In this document: piece by piece, positions 17,783-25,463 of the stretch
Layout: every line of letters begins with the position of its first letter
How positions within the stretch are numbered: position 1 is the stretch's first letter
Assembly (NCBI GenBank): GCA_001730095.1
Contig: MDLF01000074.1
Location: 475,454 to 539,453, forward strand
Source of the DNA: Rhodobacteraceae bacterium (ex Bugula neritina AB1)
Lineage (GTDB): Bacteria; Pseudomonadota; Alphaproteobacteria; Rhodobacterales; Rhodobacteraceae
Direction of reading: 5' to 3'
Length of the DNA: 64,000 bases
Translations under genes and position numbers: made by a program
The notes under the pieces: generated by a model
Told to the model about the DNA's origin: nothing
What the model saw: only the letters and a program-made list of their open reading frames with translations
The model's database searches: none

Positions 17783-17911
17783 TTCAGGGCAAGCCTGCCC
17801 CTGCAGCGCGGCTCAGCAGAAAACTCTGCGTTGCGCAGCAACGCACGGCCCAAGGCCGCACAAAGGCGCCTTGGCGCAGCCAGGGCACCTGCGGGCGCGG
17901 GAGCGCTGCGG
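17783..17911. repeat. Dispersed intergenic repeat, copy C
   Basis: Hairpin CAGGGCAAGCCTGCCCCTG, inner hairpin TGCGTTGCGCAGCAACGCA, core CGGCCCAAGGCCGC and tail GCACCTGCGGGCGCGGGAGC. The whole element aligns with copy A, with compensated changes in the inner stem (CTGCGCTGCGCAGCAGCGC in A). Confidence 0.78.
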
Positions 17912-17961
17912 CAATTGACAATCCGCTCACCCCGCCCTTCACTCCTGGCCAGGAGGCCCCG

Positions 17962-18516
17962 ATGAGCACATCCGAACGGCAGAAAATGCAGGCGGGCGAA
18001 TGGTACTGTTGCCTGGACAGCGAACTGGCGGCGTTGCGCCATCAGGCCCGTGTGGCGGTGCAGCGGCACAATGGGGCGCCCCCTGATCCGGCGGAACAGC
18101 TCAGCCCGGCGCTGGCAGCGCTCTTTGCAGATCACGGCGAAAACTGCCTGATCGAGGCACCGTTTCACTGCGCCTATGGCATCAACATCCACCTGGGCCG
18201 CAACGTCTACATGAACGCCGGCTGCACCATTCTGGACACCGCGCCCGTCACCATCGGCGATGGCACCATGCTGGGACCGAATGTGCAGATCTATTGTGCC
18301 CAGCACCACAAAGACAGAGAGTTGCGGGCAAAGGGGCTGGAGATCGCCTGTCCCGTCACCCTTGGCCGGGACGTCTGGATCGGCGGCGGCGCCATCCTGC
18401 TGCCCAGCGTCACCATCGGCGATGGTGCGATTGTGGGGGCCGGTTCAGTGGTCACACGCGACGTGGCCGCAGGCGCAACAGTCACCGGCAATCCCGCCCG
18501 CCCGCGCCAAAAGTGA
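17962..18516 (+). CDS. Maltose/galactoside-type sugar O-acetyltransferase
   Basis: 184 residues, the size of Maa/LacA/NodL. It transfers acetyl from acetyl-CoA to a sugar hydroxyl. N-terminal [22 protein letters not shown] is the Mac domain; the rest is a left-handed beta-helix of hexapeptide repeats with NAGCTILD, the catalytic His in [16 protein letters not shown], and [31 protein letters not shown]. The start is the ATG at 17962 with AGGAGG 7 bases upstream; in-frame sequence further 5' is the intergenic repeat. The sugar acceptor is unknown. Confidence 0.92.
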   Translation: MSTSERQKMQAGEWYCCLDSELAALRHQARVAVQRHNGAPPDPAEQLSPALAALFADHGENCLIEAPFHCAYGINIHLGRNVYMNAGCTILDTAPVTIGDGTMLGPNVQIYCAQHHKDRELRAKGLEIACPVTLGRDVWIGGGAILLPSVTIGDGAIVGAGSVVTRDVAAGATVTGNPARPRQK

Positions 18517-18598
18517 TCAAACTGCAAACCAGGCGCGCGCCGCATTTACGGACCGCTAGGATTCATTGAAAAATTACAAAGACTTACGGCAGTAACCT

Positions 18599-18632
18599 TG
18601 ACCCATTGTTTCGCGCGCGAAACAATGGGTCA
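18599..18632. repeat. 34-bp perfect palindrome
   Basis: TGACCCATTGTTTCGCG is followed immediately by its exact reverse complement, with no spacer. It lies in the convergent gap between the sugar acetyltransferase (stop 18516) and the ABC-F gene (stop 18662). A smaller dyad GGTAC-TGAC-GTACC follows at 18635-18648. As RNA it would form a long hairpin from either strand; no T-run is present, so it could be a bidirectional terminator, a protein-binding site or a recombination relic. Confidence 0.85.
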
Positions 18633-18661
18633 GCGGTACTGACGTACCCAAAGCAAGGGCG

Positions 18662-20470
18662 TCAGCCCTCGGCCTTTTCCTCCAGCTCCAGCCATTCCTC
18701 TTCGGCAGCAGCCAGCTTTTCCTGCCGCTCCACCAGCGCCTCGGTGGCCTTCTTGAACTTGACCGGCTCGCGCGAGAACAGCTCCGGATCGCTCATCAGT
18801 TCCTGCAGCTTTCCGATCTCCGCCTCCAGTCGCTCGATCTCTGCGGGCAGCGCCTCCAGCCGGTGCTTCTCCTTGAAGCTGAGACTGTCCTTGGGCTGGC
18901 TCTCCTGCTTCACCTTCGGCTTGGCCGCCTTTACTTTCTCAGGCTTTGCTGCTGTCTCCAGGGGCCCGCGCTGCGCAAGGTAATCGCTCCAGCCGCCGGC
19001 ATAGGCGGTGGCCCTGCCGCCGCCTTCCATCGCAATGGTCATGGTCGCCACCCGGTCCAGGAAATCCCGGTCGTGGCTCACCAGCAGAACAGTGCCGTCG
19101 TAATTGTCCAGAAGCTCCTGCAGCAGGTCCAGCGTCTCCACGTCCAGATCATTGGTCGGTTCATCCAAAACCAGCAGGTTCGAGGACCGCGCCATCAGCC
19201 GCGCCAAGAGCAGCCGCGCCTTTTCCCCGCCCGACAAAGACCGCACGGGTGCCCGCGCCTGGCGCTCGTCGAACAGGAATTCCTTTAGATAGCCCACCAC
19301 ATGTTTCGGCTGGCCGCGCACCATCACCTGATCCGCCTTGCCGGAAATCCCCAGCAAAGGATCGGCGGTCAGGTTTTCCCACAGGGTCGCATTGCCATCC
19401 AGCTGGTCGCGGGTCTGGTCGAACAGTGCGATTTCCAGATTGGTGCCCAGTTTCACACTGCCAGCATCCGGCTGCTCCAGGCCCAAAAGCATTTTCAACA
19501 GCGTGGTCTTGCCGGCGCCATTGGGGCCGACAAAGGCCACCCGGTCGCCGCGCTGCACCTTCAGAGAGAAGTTCTGCACAATCGGCTTGCCGTCGAACGC
19601 CTTGCTGAGATCCTCCGCCTCGATCACCTTGCGGCCCGACTTGGGGCCTGCGTCCAGCGCCATCTCGGCAGCGCCCTGTCGTTTGATCTGGCCCGCGCGG
19701 TCCGCCTTCAGATCCTGCAGCGCCCGCACCCGGCCCATATTGCGCTTGCGCCGGGCCGAAATGCCTTCAACCGCCCAGCGGCTCTCCGACTTGATCAGCC
19801 GGTTCAGCTTGTGGCGCTGCTGGTCTTCTTCGTCCCACAATTTGTCGCGCCAGGCTTCAAAATGCTCAAACCCCTTTTCCTGCCGCCGCACCTCGCCGCG
19901 GTCCACCCACAGGGTGGCGCGGGTCAGCGCCCGCAGGAACGCCCGGTCGTGGGAGATCAGCACAAAACCCGCGCGCGTGGCTTTTAACTCGTTTTCCAGC
20001 CAGGTGATCGCTTCGATGTCCAGATGGTTGGTCGGCTCATCCAGCAGCATCAGGTCGGGCGCCTCGGCCATCAGCTTGGCCAGCGCCGCACGCCGCCGCT
20101 CCCCGCCCGAGGCGGTTTCCACCGGCCGCGCCGGGTCGAACTTCAGCCCTTCGCCTGCACGCTCAACCTTGTACATTTCACCGGGGTCCAGCGCGCTGGC
20201 CGCAAAATCGCCCAGCGTTGCAAACCCCGTCATCTGCGGATCCTGCTCCATATAGCCCACGGATTTGCCCGGCGGCACCACGATCGAGCCCTGATCGGCC
20301 TCGACGATCCCCGCCATCACTTTCATCAGCGTGGATTTTCCCGATCCGTTGCGGCCCACCAGCGCCACCCGGTCGCCGGGCTGCACCACCAGATCAAGAT
20401 CTGCGAAAATCGGATTGCCCCCGAAGGTCAGGGAAATGCCGGACATCTGTAAAAGAGGAATACGTGCCAT
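18662..20470 (-). CDS. ABC-F family ATPase (Uup-like)
   Basis: 602 residues, two fused ABC ATPase domains without membrane segments, as in ribosome-associated ABC-F proteins. Walker A motifs are GRNGSGKST and GPNGAGKTT; signatures are ASGGERRR and LSGGEKAR; Walker B regions are LMLLDEPTNHLD and LLVLDEPTNDLD. An interdomain linker rich in charged residues (SESRWAVEGISARRKRNMGRVRALQDLK) and a C-terminal coiled coil (residues ~520-602, EKHRLEALPAEIERLEAEIGKL) match Uup, which acts on ribosomes and on DNA/replication repair. The order is bamE, olsB-like, this gene on the same strand. Confidence 0.92.
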   Translation of the reverse strand: MARIPLLQMSGISLTFGGNPIFADLDLVVQPGDRVALVGRNGSGKSTLMKVMAGIVEADQGSIVVPPGKSVGYMEQDPQMTGFATLGDFAASALDPGEMYKVERAGEGLKFDPARPVETASGGERRRAALAKLMAEAPDLMLLDEPTNHLDIEAITWLENELKATRAGFVLISHDRAFLRALTRATLWVDRGEVRRQEKGFEHFEAWRDKLWDEEDQQRHKLNRLIKSESRWAVEGISARRKRNMGRVRALQDLKADRAGQIKRQGAAEMALDAGPKSGRKVIEAEDLSKAFDGKPIVQNFSLKVQRGDRVAFVGPNGAGKTTLLKMLLGLEQPDAGSVKLGTNLEIALFDQTRDQLDGNATLWENLTADPLLGISGKADQVMVRGQPKHVVGYLKEFLFDERQARAPVRSLSGGEKARLLLARLMARSSNLLVLDEPTNDLDVETLDLLQELLDNYDGTVLLVSHDRDFLDRVATMTIAMEGGGRATAYAGGWSDYLAQRGPLETAAKPEKVKAAKPKVKQESQPKDSLSFKEKHRLEALPAEIERLEAEIGKLQELMSDPELFSREPVKFKKATEALVERQEKLAAAEEEWLELEEKAEG

Positions 20471-20542
20471 GCCAGCCAGCTACCCCGGCGGCAAAATCGC
20501 GTCAACGCCGCATCTTCGTCTTTTTCTTCTTTGCAAGAATAC

Positions 20543-21319
20543 TCAGGCCGTTCCGGCCACCGCCCGCAGCAGCCGTTTGCGGGACTCTGGGATGGCGCCG
20601 ATTTCCAGCCCGGTGAACACATGCAACGTGTTCATCTGCCGGTCGACAACGGCATGATCGCTGACCCAGCCCCCCATCCCCAGATAGGTTCGCAGCAAGG
20701 GCGGAATCATTTGCATCGCCGACTTTGCCTCCACGGATCGCGCGGGCGCCTCTGCAAAGCGGACCACCTCTGGCGCCTTCACCTTTGGGCGCCACTGCCC
20801 AGGCGCCAGGTGACGCTGCCGCAGCAGTTCAAACGCATCCTGATAGGGGGCGGCAGCAGTGCCCGCAAACGAGGAGCAGCCAAACAGCATCCGCACCCCC
20901 TGCCCGTCAACAAACCCCGTCATCGCCCCCCAGGCGATACGCAGAATGTCAGGCTCTTGCCAATCCGGATGACTGCAAAAGCGCCCCAGCTCCGCCATCC
21001 GCCCCTCAAACGCCTGCAGCGGCGACAGATCATAAAACTGGGCCGAATAGCTCTGCGCCAGCGCCGCGCCGCTGTGTATCAGCAGCAGCCGGAAGCAGCA
21101 GACCAGTGTGTTGCTGGCAGTTTCCTCTACCAGAACATGGGAACATAGGTTGTCAAAGGGGTCGCGGTCGACGCCGCCGGTCCGGAAACACAGCGTCCGC
21201 AGGGTTTGCGCTGCGGAAACATCCGCGGCACCCACGGCAAGCCGGGCGCGATAGCGCCCCTTGCTCAGCAATATTTCAGATCCCGCCACGGCGGCCTCCA
21301 GCTTACAGGCCCGGCCCAT
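20543..21319 (-). CDS. GNAT-type N-acyltransferase, OlsB-like (ornithine lipid synthesis)
   Basis: 258 residues. Layout and motifs fit OlsB, which transfers a 3-hydroxyacyl chain from acyl-ACP to ornithine: RYRARLAVGAADVSAAQTLRTLCFR..., DPFDNLCSHVLVEE, AELGRFCSHPDW, and the closing MNTLHVFTGLEIGAIPE. Ornithine lipids are common in roseobacters. The partner OlsA (O-acyltransferase) is not adjacent, and is outside this window if present. The ATG at 21319 is used; the ribosome binding site is weak. An alternative is a related hemolysin-like acyltransferase of unknown acceptor. Confidence 0.82.
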   Translation of the reverse strand: MGRACKLEAAVAGSEILLSKGRYRARLAVGAADVSAAQTLRTLCFRTGGVDRDPFDNLCSHVLVEETASNTLVCCFRLLLIHSGAALAQSYSAQFYDLSPLQAFEGRMAELGRFCSHPDWQEPDILRIAWGAMTGFVDGQGVRMLFGCSSFAGTAAAPYQDAFELLRQRHLAPGQWRPKVKAPEVVRFAEAPARSVEAKSAMQMIPPLLRTYLGMGGWVSDHAVVDRQMNTLHVFTGLEIGAIPESRKRLLRAVAGTA

Positions 21320-21353
21320 ACCATAGGCGCTGCGGCCTGCCAGTGAAGCCGGG

Positions 21354-21827
21354 TTATTCGTTGTTCAGCAGCTGGCCCGGAGCAAAGTTGCCCAGATTGC
21401 CCAACAGCTGCCGCAGGAAGGTGTTGTCCTGCACGCCAGAGCTGGTCACGCGCCGCTCCAACGGCACCACCTTGCCGTCTTCCAGGCTGAAGCGCTCAAT
21501 CGCCTGCACCACGCCTGAGGTGTCGAAACTGATTGCCACCAGATCACGCGCCACCGGCTGCGGCGCCTTGGCGCCGTAGTGGCGGAAACGGGTGGCGACA
21601 TAATAATAGCCGCTTTCGTTCAACACACCGGTCGAAGACGGGATGCCGACGGTCTCGGCAACCGAATCCCTGGTGTCGATGCCCGGAACCACTTCGGCCA
21701 GCAGCGACGGCGCGGGCACATAGCCGTGCTTGCGGTAGACAGAGGTGCAGGCTGCCAGAGCCAGCCCCGCTGCCGCAAATACAGCGCCGCGCAGAACGGC
21801 CTTGAAGTGAAATGCCTTTGCAACCAT
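21354..21827 (-). CDS. bamE: Outer membrane assembly lipoprotein BamE (SmpA/OmlA)
   Basis: 157 residues, starting MVAKAFHFKAVLRGAVFAAAGLALAAC, a lipoprotein signal with lipobox LAAC. The SmpA/OmlA domain follows: GYVPAPSLLAEVVPGIDTRDSVAETVGIPSSTGVLNESGYYYVATRFRHYG and VVQAIERFSLEDGKVVPLERR. BamE is part of the BAM complex that inserts beta-barrel proteins into the outer membrane. The start at 21827 has GGGGGTC upstream; a longer frame lacks signal-peptide order. It is divergent from the DUF177 gene. Confidence 0.93.
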   Translation of the reverse strand: MVAKAFHFKAVLRGAVFAAAGLALAACTSVYRKHGYVPAPSLLAEVVPGIDTRDSVAETVGIPSSTGVLNESGYYYVATRFRHYGAKAPQPVARDLVAISFDTSGVVQAIERFSLEDGKVVPLERRVTSSGVQDNTFLRQLLGNLGNFAPGQLLNNE

Positions 21828-21928
21828 GACTGACCCCCAGCGTGCCGCCATGAGCGGCGGCTTGAATACGTCTTTCAACCCGATTACCTAATGACCGCCT
21901 CCGGTTCAAGAAACGAAAGTCCCCGATT

Positions 21929-22465
21929 ATGTCTGACAGCACCGCTTTGCGGGTGGCGGACCTTCCGCAAAACGCCCCGACTGCCTTTGAAATCACCCCG
22001 GATAAGGGCGCCCTGGCCGCTTTGGCGCAGGAAATGGGGGTGAATGCTTTGCGCAAAATGCGCTTCACTGGCGATATCAAGGCAAAGGGCAAGAAAGACT
22101 GGACACTGACCGGCCGACTGGGCGCCACAGTGGTTCAGGACTGCGTGGTGACGCTGGAACCGGTGACCACCCGCATTGATCAAGACGTCACCCTAACCTA
22201 CCTGGCCCGGCTCGAAACACCTGAAGGCGCCGAGGTCGAAATGCCCGAGGATGACAACATCGAACCGCTGGGCAGCCACATCGACCCTGCCGCAGTGATG
22301 GCCGAGGCGCTGGCGCTGCATATTCCCGCATACCCGCGCAAAGACGGTGCTGAGCTCGGCGAGGCCGTTTTTGCCGAAGATGGCGTGCAGCCCATGCGTG
22401 ACGAGGACACCCGCCCCTTTGCCGGCCTTGCCGCCCTGCGCAACCAGCTGAAAGATGAGGGCTGA
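21929..22465 (+). CDS. DUF177 (YceD) family protein
   Basis: 178 residues, with the DUF177 pattern: GDIKAKGKKDWTLTGRLGATVVQDCVVTLEPVTTRIDQDVTLTYLARLE, where the conserved Cys lies in QDCVVTLEP, and IDPAAVMAEALALHIPAYPRKDGAE. YceD proteins are encoded next to rpmF in most bacteria and have been linked to 23S rRNA processing or accumulation. Here rpmF follows after 224 bp, and plsX and fabH after that, the conserved order. Confidence 0.92.
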   Translation: MSDSTALRVADLPQNAPTAFEITPDKGALAALAQEMGVNALRKMRFTGDIKAKGKKDWTLTGRLGATVVQDCVVTLEPVTTRIDQDVTLTYLARLETPEGAEVEMPEDDNIEPLGSHIDPAAVMAEALALHIPAYPRKDGAELGEAVFAEDGVQPMRDEDTRPFAGLAALRNQLKDEG

Positions 22466-22689
22466 GCACAGAATTATTGCAGCGCAGAAAATCACCTCTG
22501 GCGCCGCTGCCCTGCCTGCCCTAAAAAACAGCTTGCGCCAGCGGAGATTCGCAGTATTTTCGCGCGCTCATCGGAATTTTTGGTTGGACAATGCTTGGGC
22601 AGACGCCTAAACGCACGTCAGACTGATCGAACAGAATGCAATCGCGCCGCGGGGATGGCCCCAAGGCCCAAACAGACAAAGGTTGAGAC

Positions 22690-22896
22690 ATGGCCGTCCA
22701 ACAGAACAAAGTATCCAAATCGCGCCGCAACAACCGCCGCGCGCACGATGCACTGGTTGCTGCGAACCCGAACGAATGCGGCAACTGCGGCGAGCTGAAG
22801 CGCCCGCACCACGTATGCCCCTCCTGCGGCCACTATGACGACAAAGAAATCGTCGCAGCTGCAGACGAGATCGAGATCGATGAGGACGCGGCATAA
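22690..22896 (+). CDS. rpmF: 50S ribosomal protein L32
   Basis: 68 residues, [22 protein letters not shown], then zinc-ribbon pairs [25 protein letters not shown] (Cys x4 form). The acidic tail is usual in Alphaproteobacteria. Only 37 bases separate it from plsX. The 224-bp spacer upstream must carry the promoter for rpmF and probably plsX-fabH. Confidence 0.98.
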   Translation: MAVQQNKVSKSRRNNRRAHDALVAANPNECGNCGELKRPHHVCPSCGHYDDKEIVAAADEIEIDEDAA

Positions 22897-22933
22897 GCCA
22901 CGGACAGGATCCTGATGCCAGGCAGGCTTTCGC

Positions 22934-24046
22934 ATGACGGGTAAACCCGATCACATTCAGGCAGAAGCCGGCCGCATCACTATTTCTGTTGACGCCATGG
23001 GCGGAGACGCCGGCCCCGCTGTTGTGGTGGCCGGCATTGCTATGTCCGCAGCGCGGAACCCCGACATCAGCTTCATTCTGCACGGGCCCGCTGACCAGCT
23101 GGCCCCGCTGGTCGCCAAGAAACACGCGCTCCAGGGCCGGGTTGAGATTCGCGACGTGCATGATGTGGTCACCATGGAGGACAAACCCTCTCAGGTGATG
23201 CGCAACGGCAAGGGCACCTCAATGTGGTCGGCCCTTGACGCGGTCAAGAACGGCGAAGCGGCAGGCGCTGTCTCCTGCGGCAACACCGGTGCGTTGATGG
23301 CGCTCAGCATGCTGCGCCTGCGCAAGCTGCCGGGGGTCAACCGCCCGGCCATTGCGATCCTCTGGCCCTCGCTGAACCCGCAAGGCTTCAATGTCATGCT
23401 GGATGTCGGCGCCGACGTGAAGGCGGATGCAGAGGACCTGCTGCAATACGCCCTGATGGGCACGTCCTACGTGCGCAATTCGATGGACATCAGCCAGCCC
23501 CGCGTTGGCCTGCTGAACGTGGGCACCGAAGAACACAAGGGCCGTACGGAATTGAAAGAGGCCTTTGCGCTGATTTCGGAAAACGCGGAAAAATCCGGTT
23601 TCGAGTTCGTCGGCTTTGTCGAAGGCAGCGATATTCCCGGCGATATTGCCGATGTGATCGTCACCGATGGTTTCACCGGAAATGTCGCGATCAAGACCGG
23701 CGAAGGCACCGCCAGCCTGATGCGCACCGCGCTGAAGGAAGCCTTTGAATATTCCTTCCTGTCAAAGATTGCCGCGCTGCTGGCGATGACCTCGCTCAAG
23801 CGTCTGTCCAAGCGGATGGACCCGCGGCGGGTCAACGGTGGCGTGTTCCTGGGGCTGAACGGCACCGTGGTGAAATCCCACGGCGGCGCCGACGCCATGG
23901 GCGTTTCAGCCGCAGTCAAGCTGGCCTTCCGGCTGGCAGAGCACGGGTTCGCTGAAAAACTGGCCGCGCGGGTTGCATCTGTCGGCGCGCATACCCAAGA
24001 TAATACAGCTTCCCGCGACCTGCGGGCGGCCACCGAAAAAGACTGA
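22934..24046 (+). CDS. plsX: Phosphate acyltransferase PlsX
   Basis: 370 residues. It converts acyl-ACP to acyl-phosphate, the acyl donor for glycerol-3-phosphate acylation by PlsY. The opening ISVDAMGGDAGPAVVVAGIAMSA and NTGALMALSMLRLRKLPGVNRPAIA are family signatures, as are GFVEGSDIPGDIADVIVTDGFTGNVAIKTGEG and the late GGVFLGLNGTVVKSHGGADAMG. It acts at the cytoplasmic face of the membrane. It precedes fabH by 17 bases. Confidence 0.97.
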   Translation: MTGKPDHIQAEAGRITISVDAMGGDAGPAVVVAGIAMSAARNPDISFILHGPADQLAPLVAKKHALQGRVEIRDVHDVVTMEDKPSQVMRNGKGTSMWSALDAVKNGEAAGAVSCGNTGALMALSMLRLRKLPGVNRPAIAILWPSLNPQGFNVMLDVGADVKADAEDLLQYALMGTSYVRNSMDISQPRVGLLNVGTEEHKGRTELKEAFALISENAEKSGFEFVGFVEGSDIPGDIADVIVTDGFTGNVAIKTGEGTASLMRTALKEAFEYSFLSKIAALLAMTSLKRLSKRMDPRRVNGGVFLGLNGTVVKSHGGADAMGVSAAVKLAFRLAEHGFAEKLAARVASVGAHTQDNTASRDLRAATEKD

Positions 24047-24063
24047 AATAGGCAGGCAGACGG

Positions 24064-25044
24064 ATGACGCGACGCGCGGTAGTTGTTGGCACAGGACACT
24101 ATCTTCCCGAACGGGTGGTTGAAAACGCGGAATTCGAAGCCATGCCGGAGCTGGAGACATCGGATGAATGGATTCGCACCCGCTCTGGCATCGAACGCCG
24201 CCATTTCGCCGCCGAAGGCGAAACCACTTCGGATATGGCGGCCAAGGCAGCGGCACGCGCCTTGGCGGACGCGGGCCTGACCACGAGTGATGTGGACGCC
24301 ATCATCGTCGCAACCTCCACCCCGGATCTCACCTTCCCCTCTGCCGCCACCATGGTGCAGGCGAAACTGGGCATGACCAATGGCTTTGCCTTTGACGTGC
24401 AGGCCGTTTGCGCCGGTTTTGTCTATGCTCTTGCCAACGCCAGTGCGCTGATTGCCTCTGGGCAGGCAAACCGGGTTATGGTGATCGGGGCCGAAACCTT
24501 CAGCCGGATCATGGACTGGACTGACCGCGGCACCTGTGTGCTGTTTGGCGACGGGGCCGGCGCGTTGCTGCTGGAAGCGCAGGAGCAGCCCGGCGCCAAT
24601 ACCGACCGCGGCATCCTGTCGACCGATCTCAATTCGGACGGCCGTTACAAGGATCTGCTCTATGTGGACGGCGGCGTCTCTGCCACCCAATCCACCGGCC
24701 ATCTGCGAATGCAGGGCAACCAGGTGTTCCGCCACGCGGTCGAAAAGCTCGCCTCCACCGCCAACACCGCGCTGGACCGCGCCGGGCTCTCGGCTGCGGA
24801 TGTCGATTGGATAGTGCCGCATCAGGCCAACATCCGCATTATTCAGGGCACCGCCAAGAAAATGGGGCTCAGCATGGACAATGTGGTGGTAACTGTGCAG
24901 GATCACGGCAATACCTCCGCCGCCTCCATTCCGCTGGCCCTGTCGGTCGGCAAGGAACGTGGCCAGATCAAGGACGGCGATCTGATCGTGACTGAGGCCA
25001 TCGGCGGCGGCTTGGCCTGGGGCGCCGTTGTTGTGCGCTGGTAA
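24064..25044 (+). CDS. fabH: 3-oxoacyl-ACP synthase III (KAS III)
   Basis: 326 residues. It condenses acetyl-CoA with malonyl-ACP, the first step of fatty acid synthesis. The catalytic triad is visible: Cys116 in DVQAVCAGFVYAL, His in WIVPHQANIRI and Asn in DHGNTSAASIPLAL. The N-terminus GTGHYLPERVVENAEFE and ETSDEWIRTRSGIERRH match. It lies in the rpmF-plsX-fabH operon, with ihfA immediately downstream but having its own promoter candidate. Confidence 0.97.
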   Translation: MTRRAVVVGTGHYLPERVVENAEFEAMPELETSDEWIRTRSGIERRHFAAEGETTSDMAAKAAARALADAGLTTSDVDAIIVATSTPDLTFPSAATMVQAKLGMTNGFAFDVQAVCAGFVYALANASALIASGQANRVMVIGAETFSRIMDWTDRGTCVLFGDGAGALLLEAQEQPGANTDRGILSTDLNSDGRYKDLLYVDGGVSATQSTGHLRMQGNQVFRHAVEKLASTANTALDRAGLSAADVDWIVPHQANIRIIQGTAKKMGLSMDNVVVTVQDHGNTSAASIPLALSVGKERGQIKDGDLIVTEAIGGGLAWGAVVVRW

Positions 25045-25093
25045 CTGCCCAACCCTATTTTTCGCCCGAATTCCCCCGTGCAATTCATTGATA

Positions 25094-25123
25094 TTGACAG
25101 GGAAATTCCCCGCGCCCTATGCT
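25094..25123 (+). promoter_or_regulatory. Candidate ihfA promoter with a GGGAA-A-TTCCC dyad
   Basis: TTGACA (25094-25099) and CTATGC/TATGCT (from 25117) are 17-18 bp apart, a good sigma-70-type arrangement. The spacer contains the perfect small palindrome GGGAAATTCCC (25100-25110). It lies 23 bases before the ihfA start. Confidence 0.6.
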
Positions 25124-25145
25124 TTGGCAAACAACGGGGATTGGT

Positions 25146-25448
25146 ATGGGCGAAAAAACACTGACACGAATGGATTTGAGTGAAGCGGTTTTCCGGGAAG
25201 TCGGCCTGTCGCGCAATGAAAGCGCACAGCTGGTGGAAAGCATGCTGCAGCATATGTCGGATGCCCTGGTGCGCGGTGAACAGGTGAAGATCTCCTCGTT
25301 CGGCACCTTCAGCGTAAGGGACAAATCAGCCAGGGTCGGGCGCAACCCGAAAACAGGCGAAGAAGTGCCGATCCAGCCGCGCCGCGTGCTGACCTTTCGG
25401 CCCTCCCATCTGATGAAGGACCGCGTGGCAGACGGCAACCGTAAGTAA
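25146..25448 (+). CDS. ihfA: Integration host factor subunit alpha
   Basis: 100 residues, HU/IHF fold: [89 protein letters not shown]. The [12 protein letters not shown] arm with the DNA-intercalating Pro is intact. IHF-alpha pairs with IHF-beta to bend DNA. The start MGEKTLTRM at 25146 is preferred to an upstream TTG-type extension. A MerR regulator gene follows after 15 bases, as usual in this order. Confidence 0.96.
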   Translation: MGEKTLTRMDLSEAVFREVGLSRNESAQLVESMLQHMSDALVRGEQVKISSFGTFSVRDKSARVGRNPKTGEEVPIQPRRVLTFRPSHLMKDRVADGNRK

Positions 25449-25463
25449 CGGGACCAATTAGCC

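Noticed and set aside
23467..25083. 538-codon minus-strand frame opposite plsX and fabH
   Set aside because: It spans two well-identified genes and a gene boundary on the other strand and has no recognisable domain.
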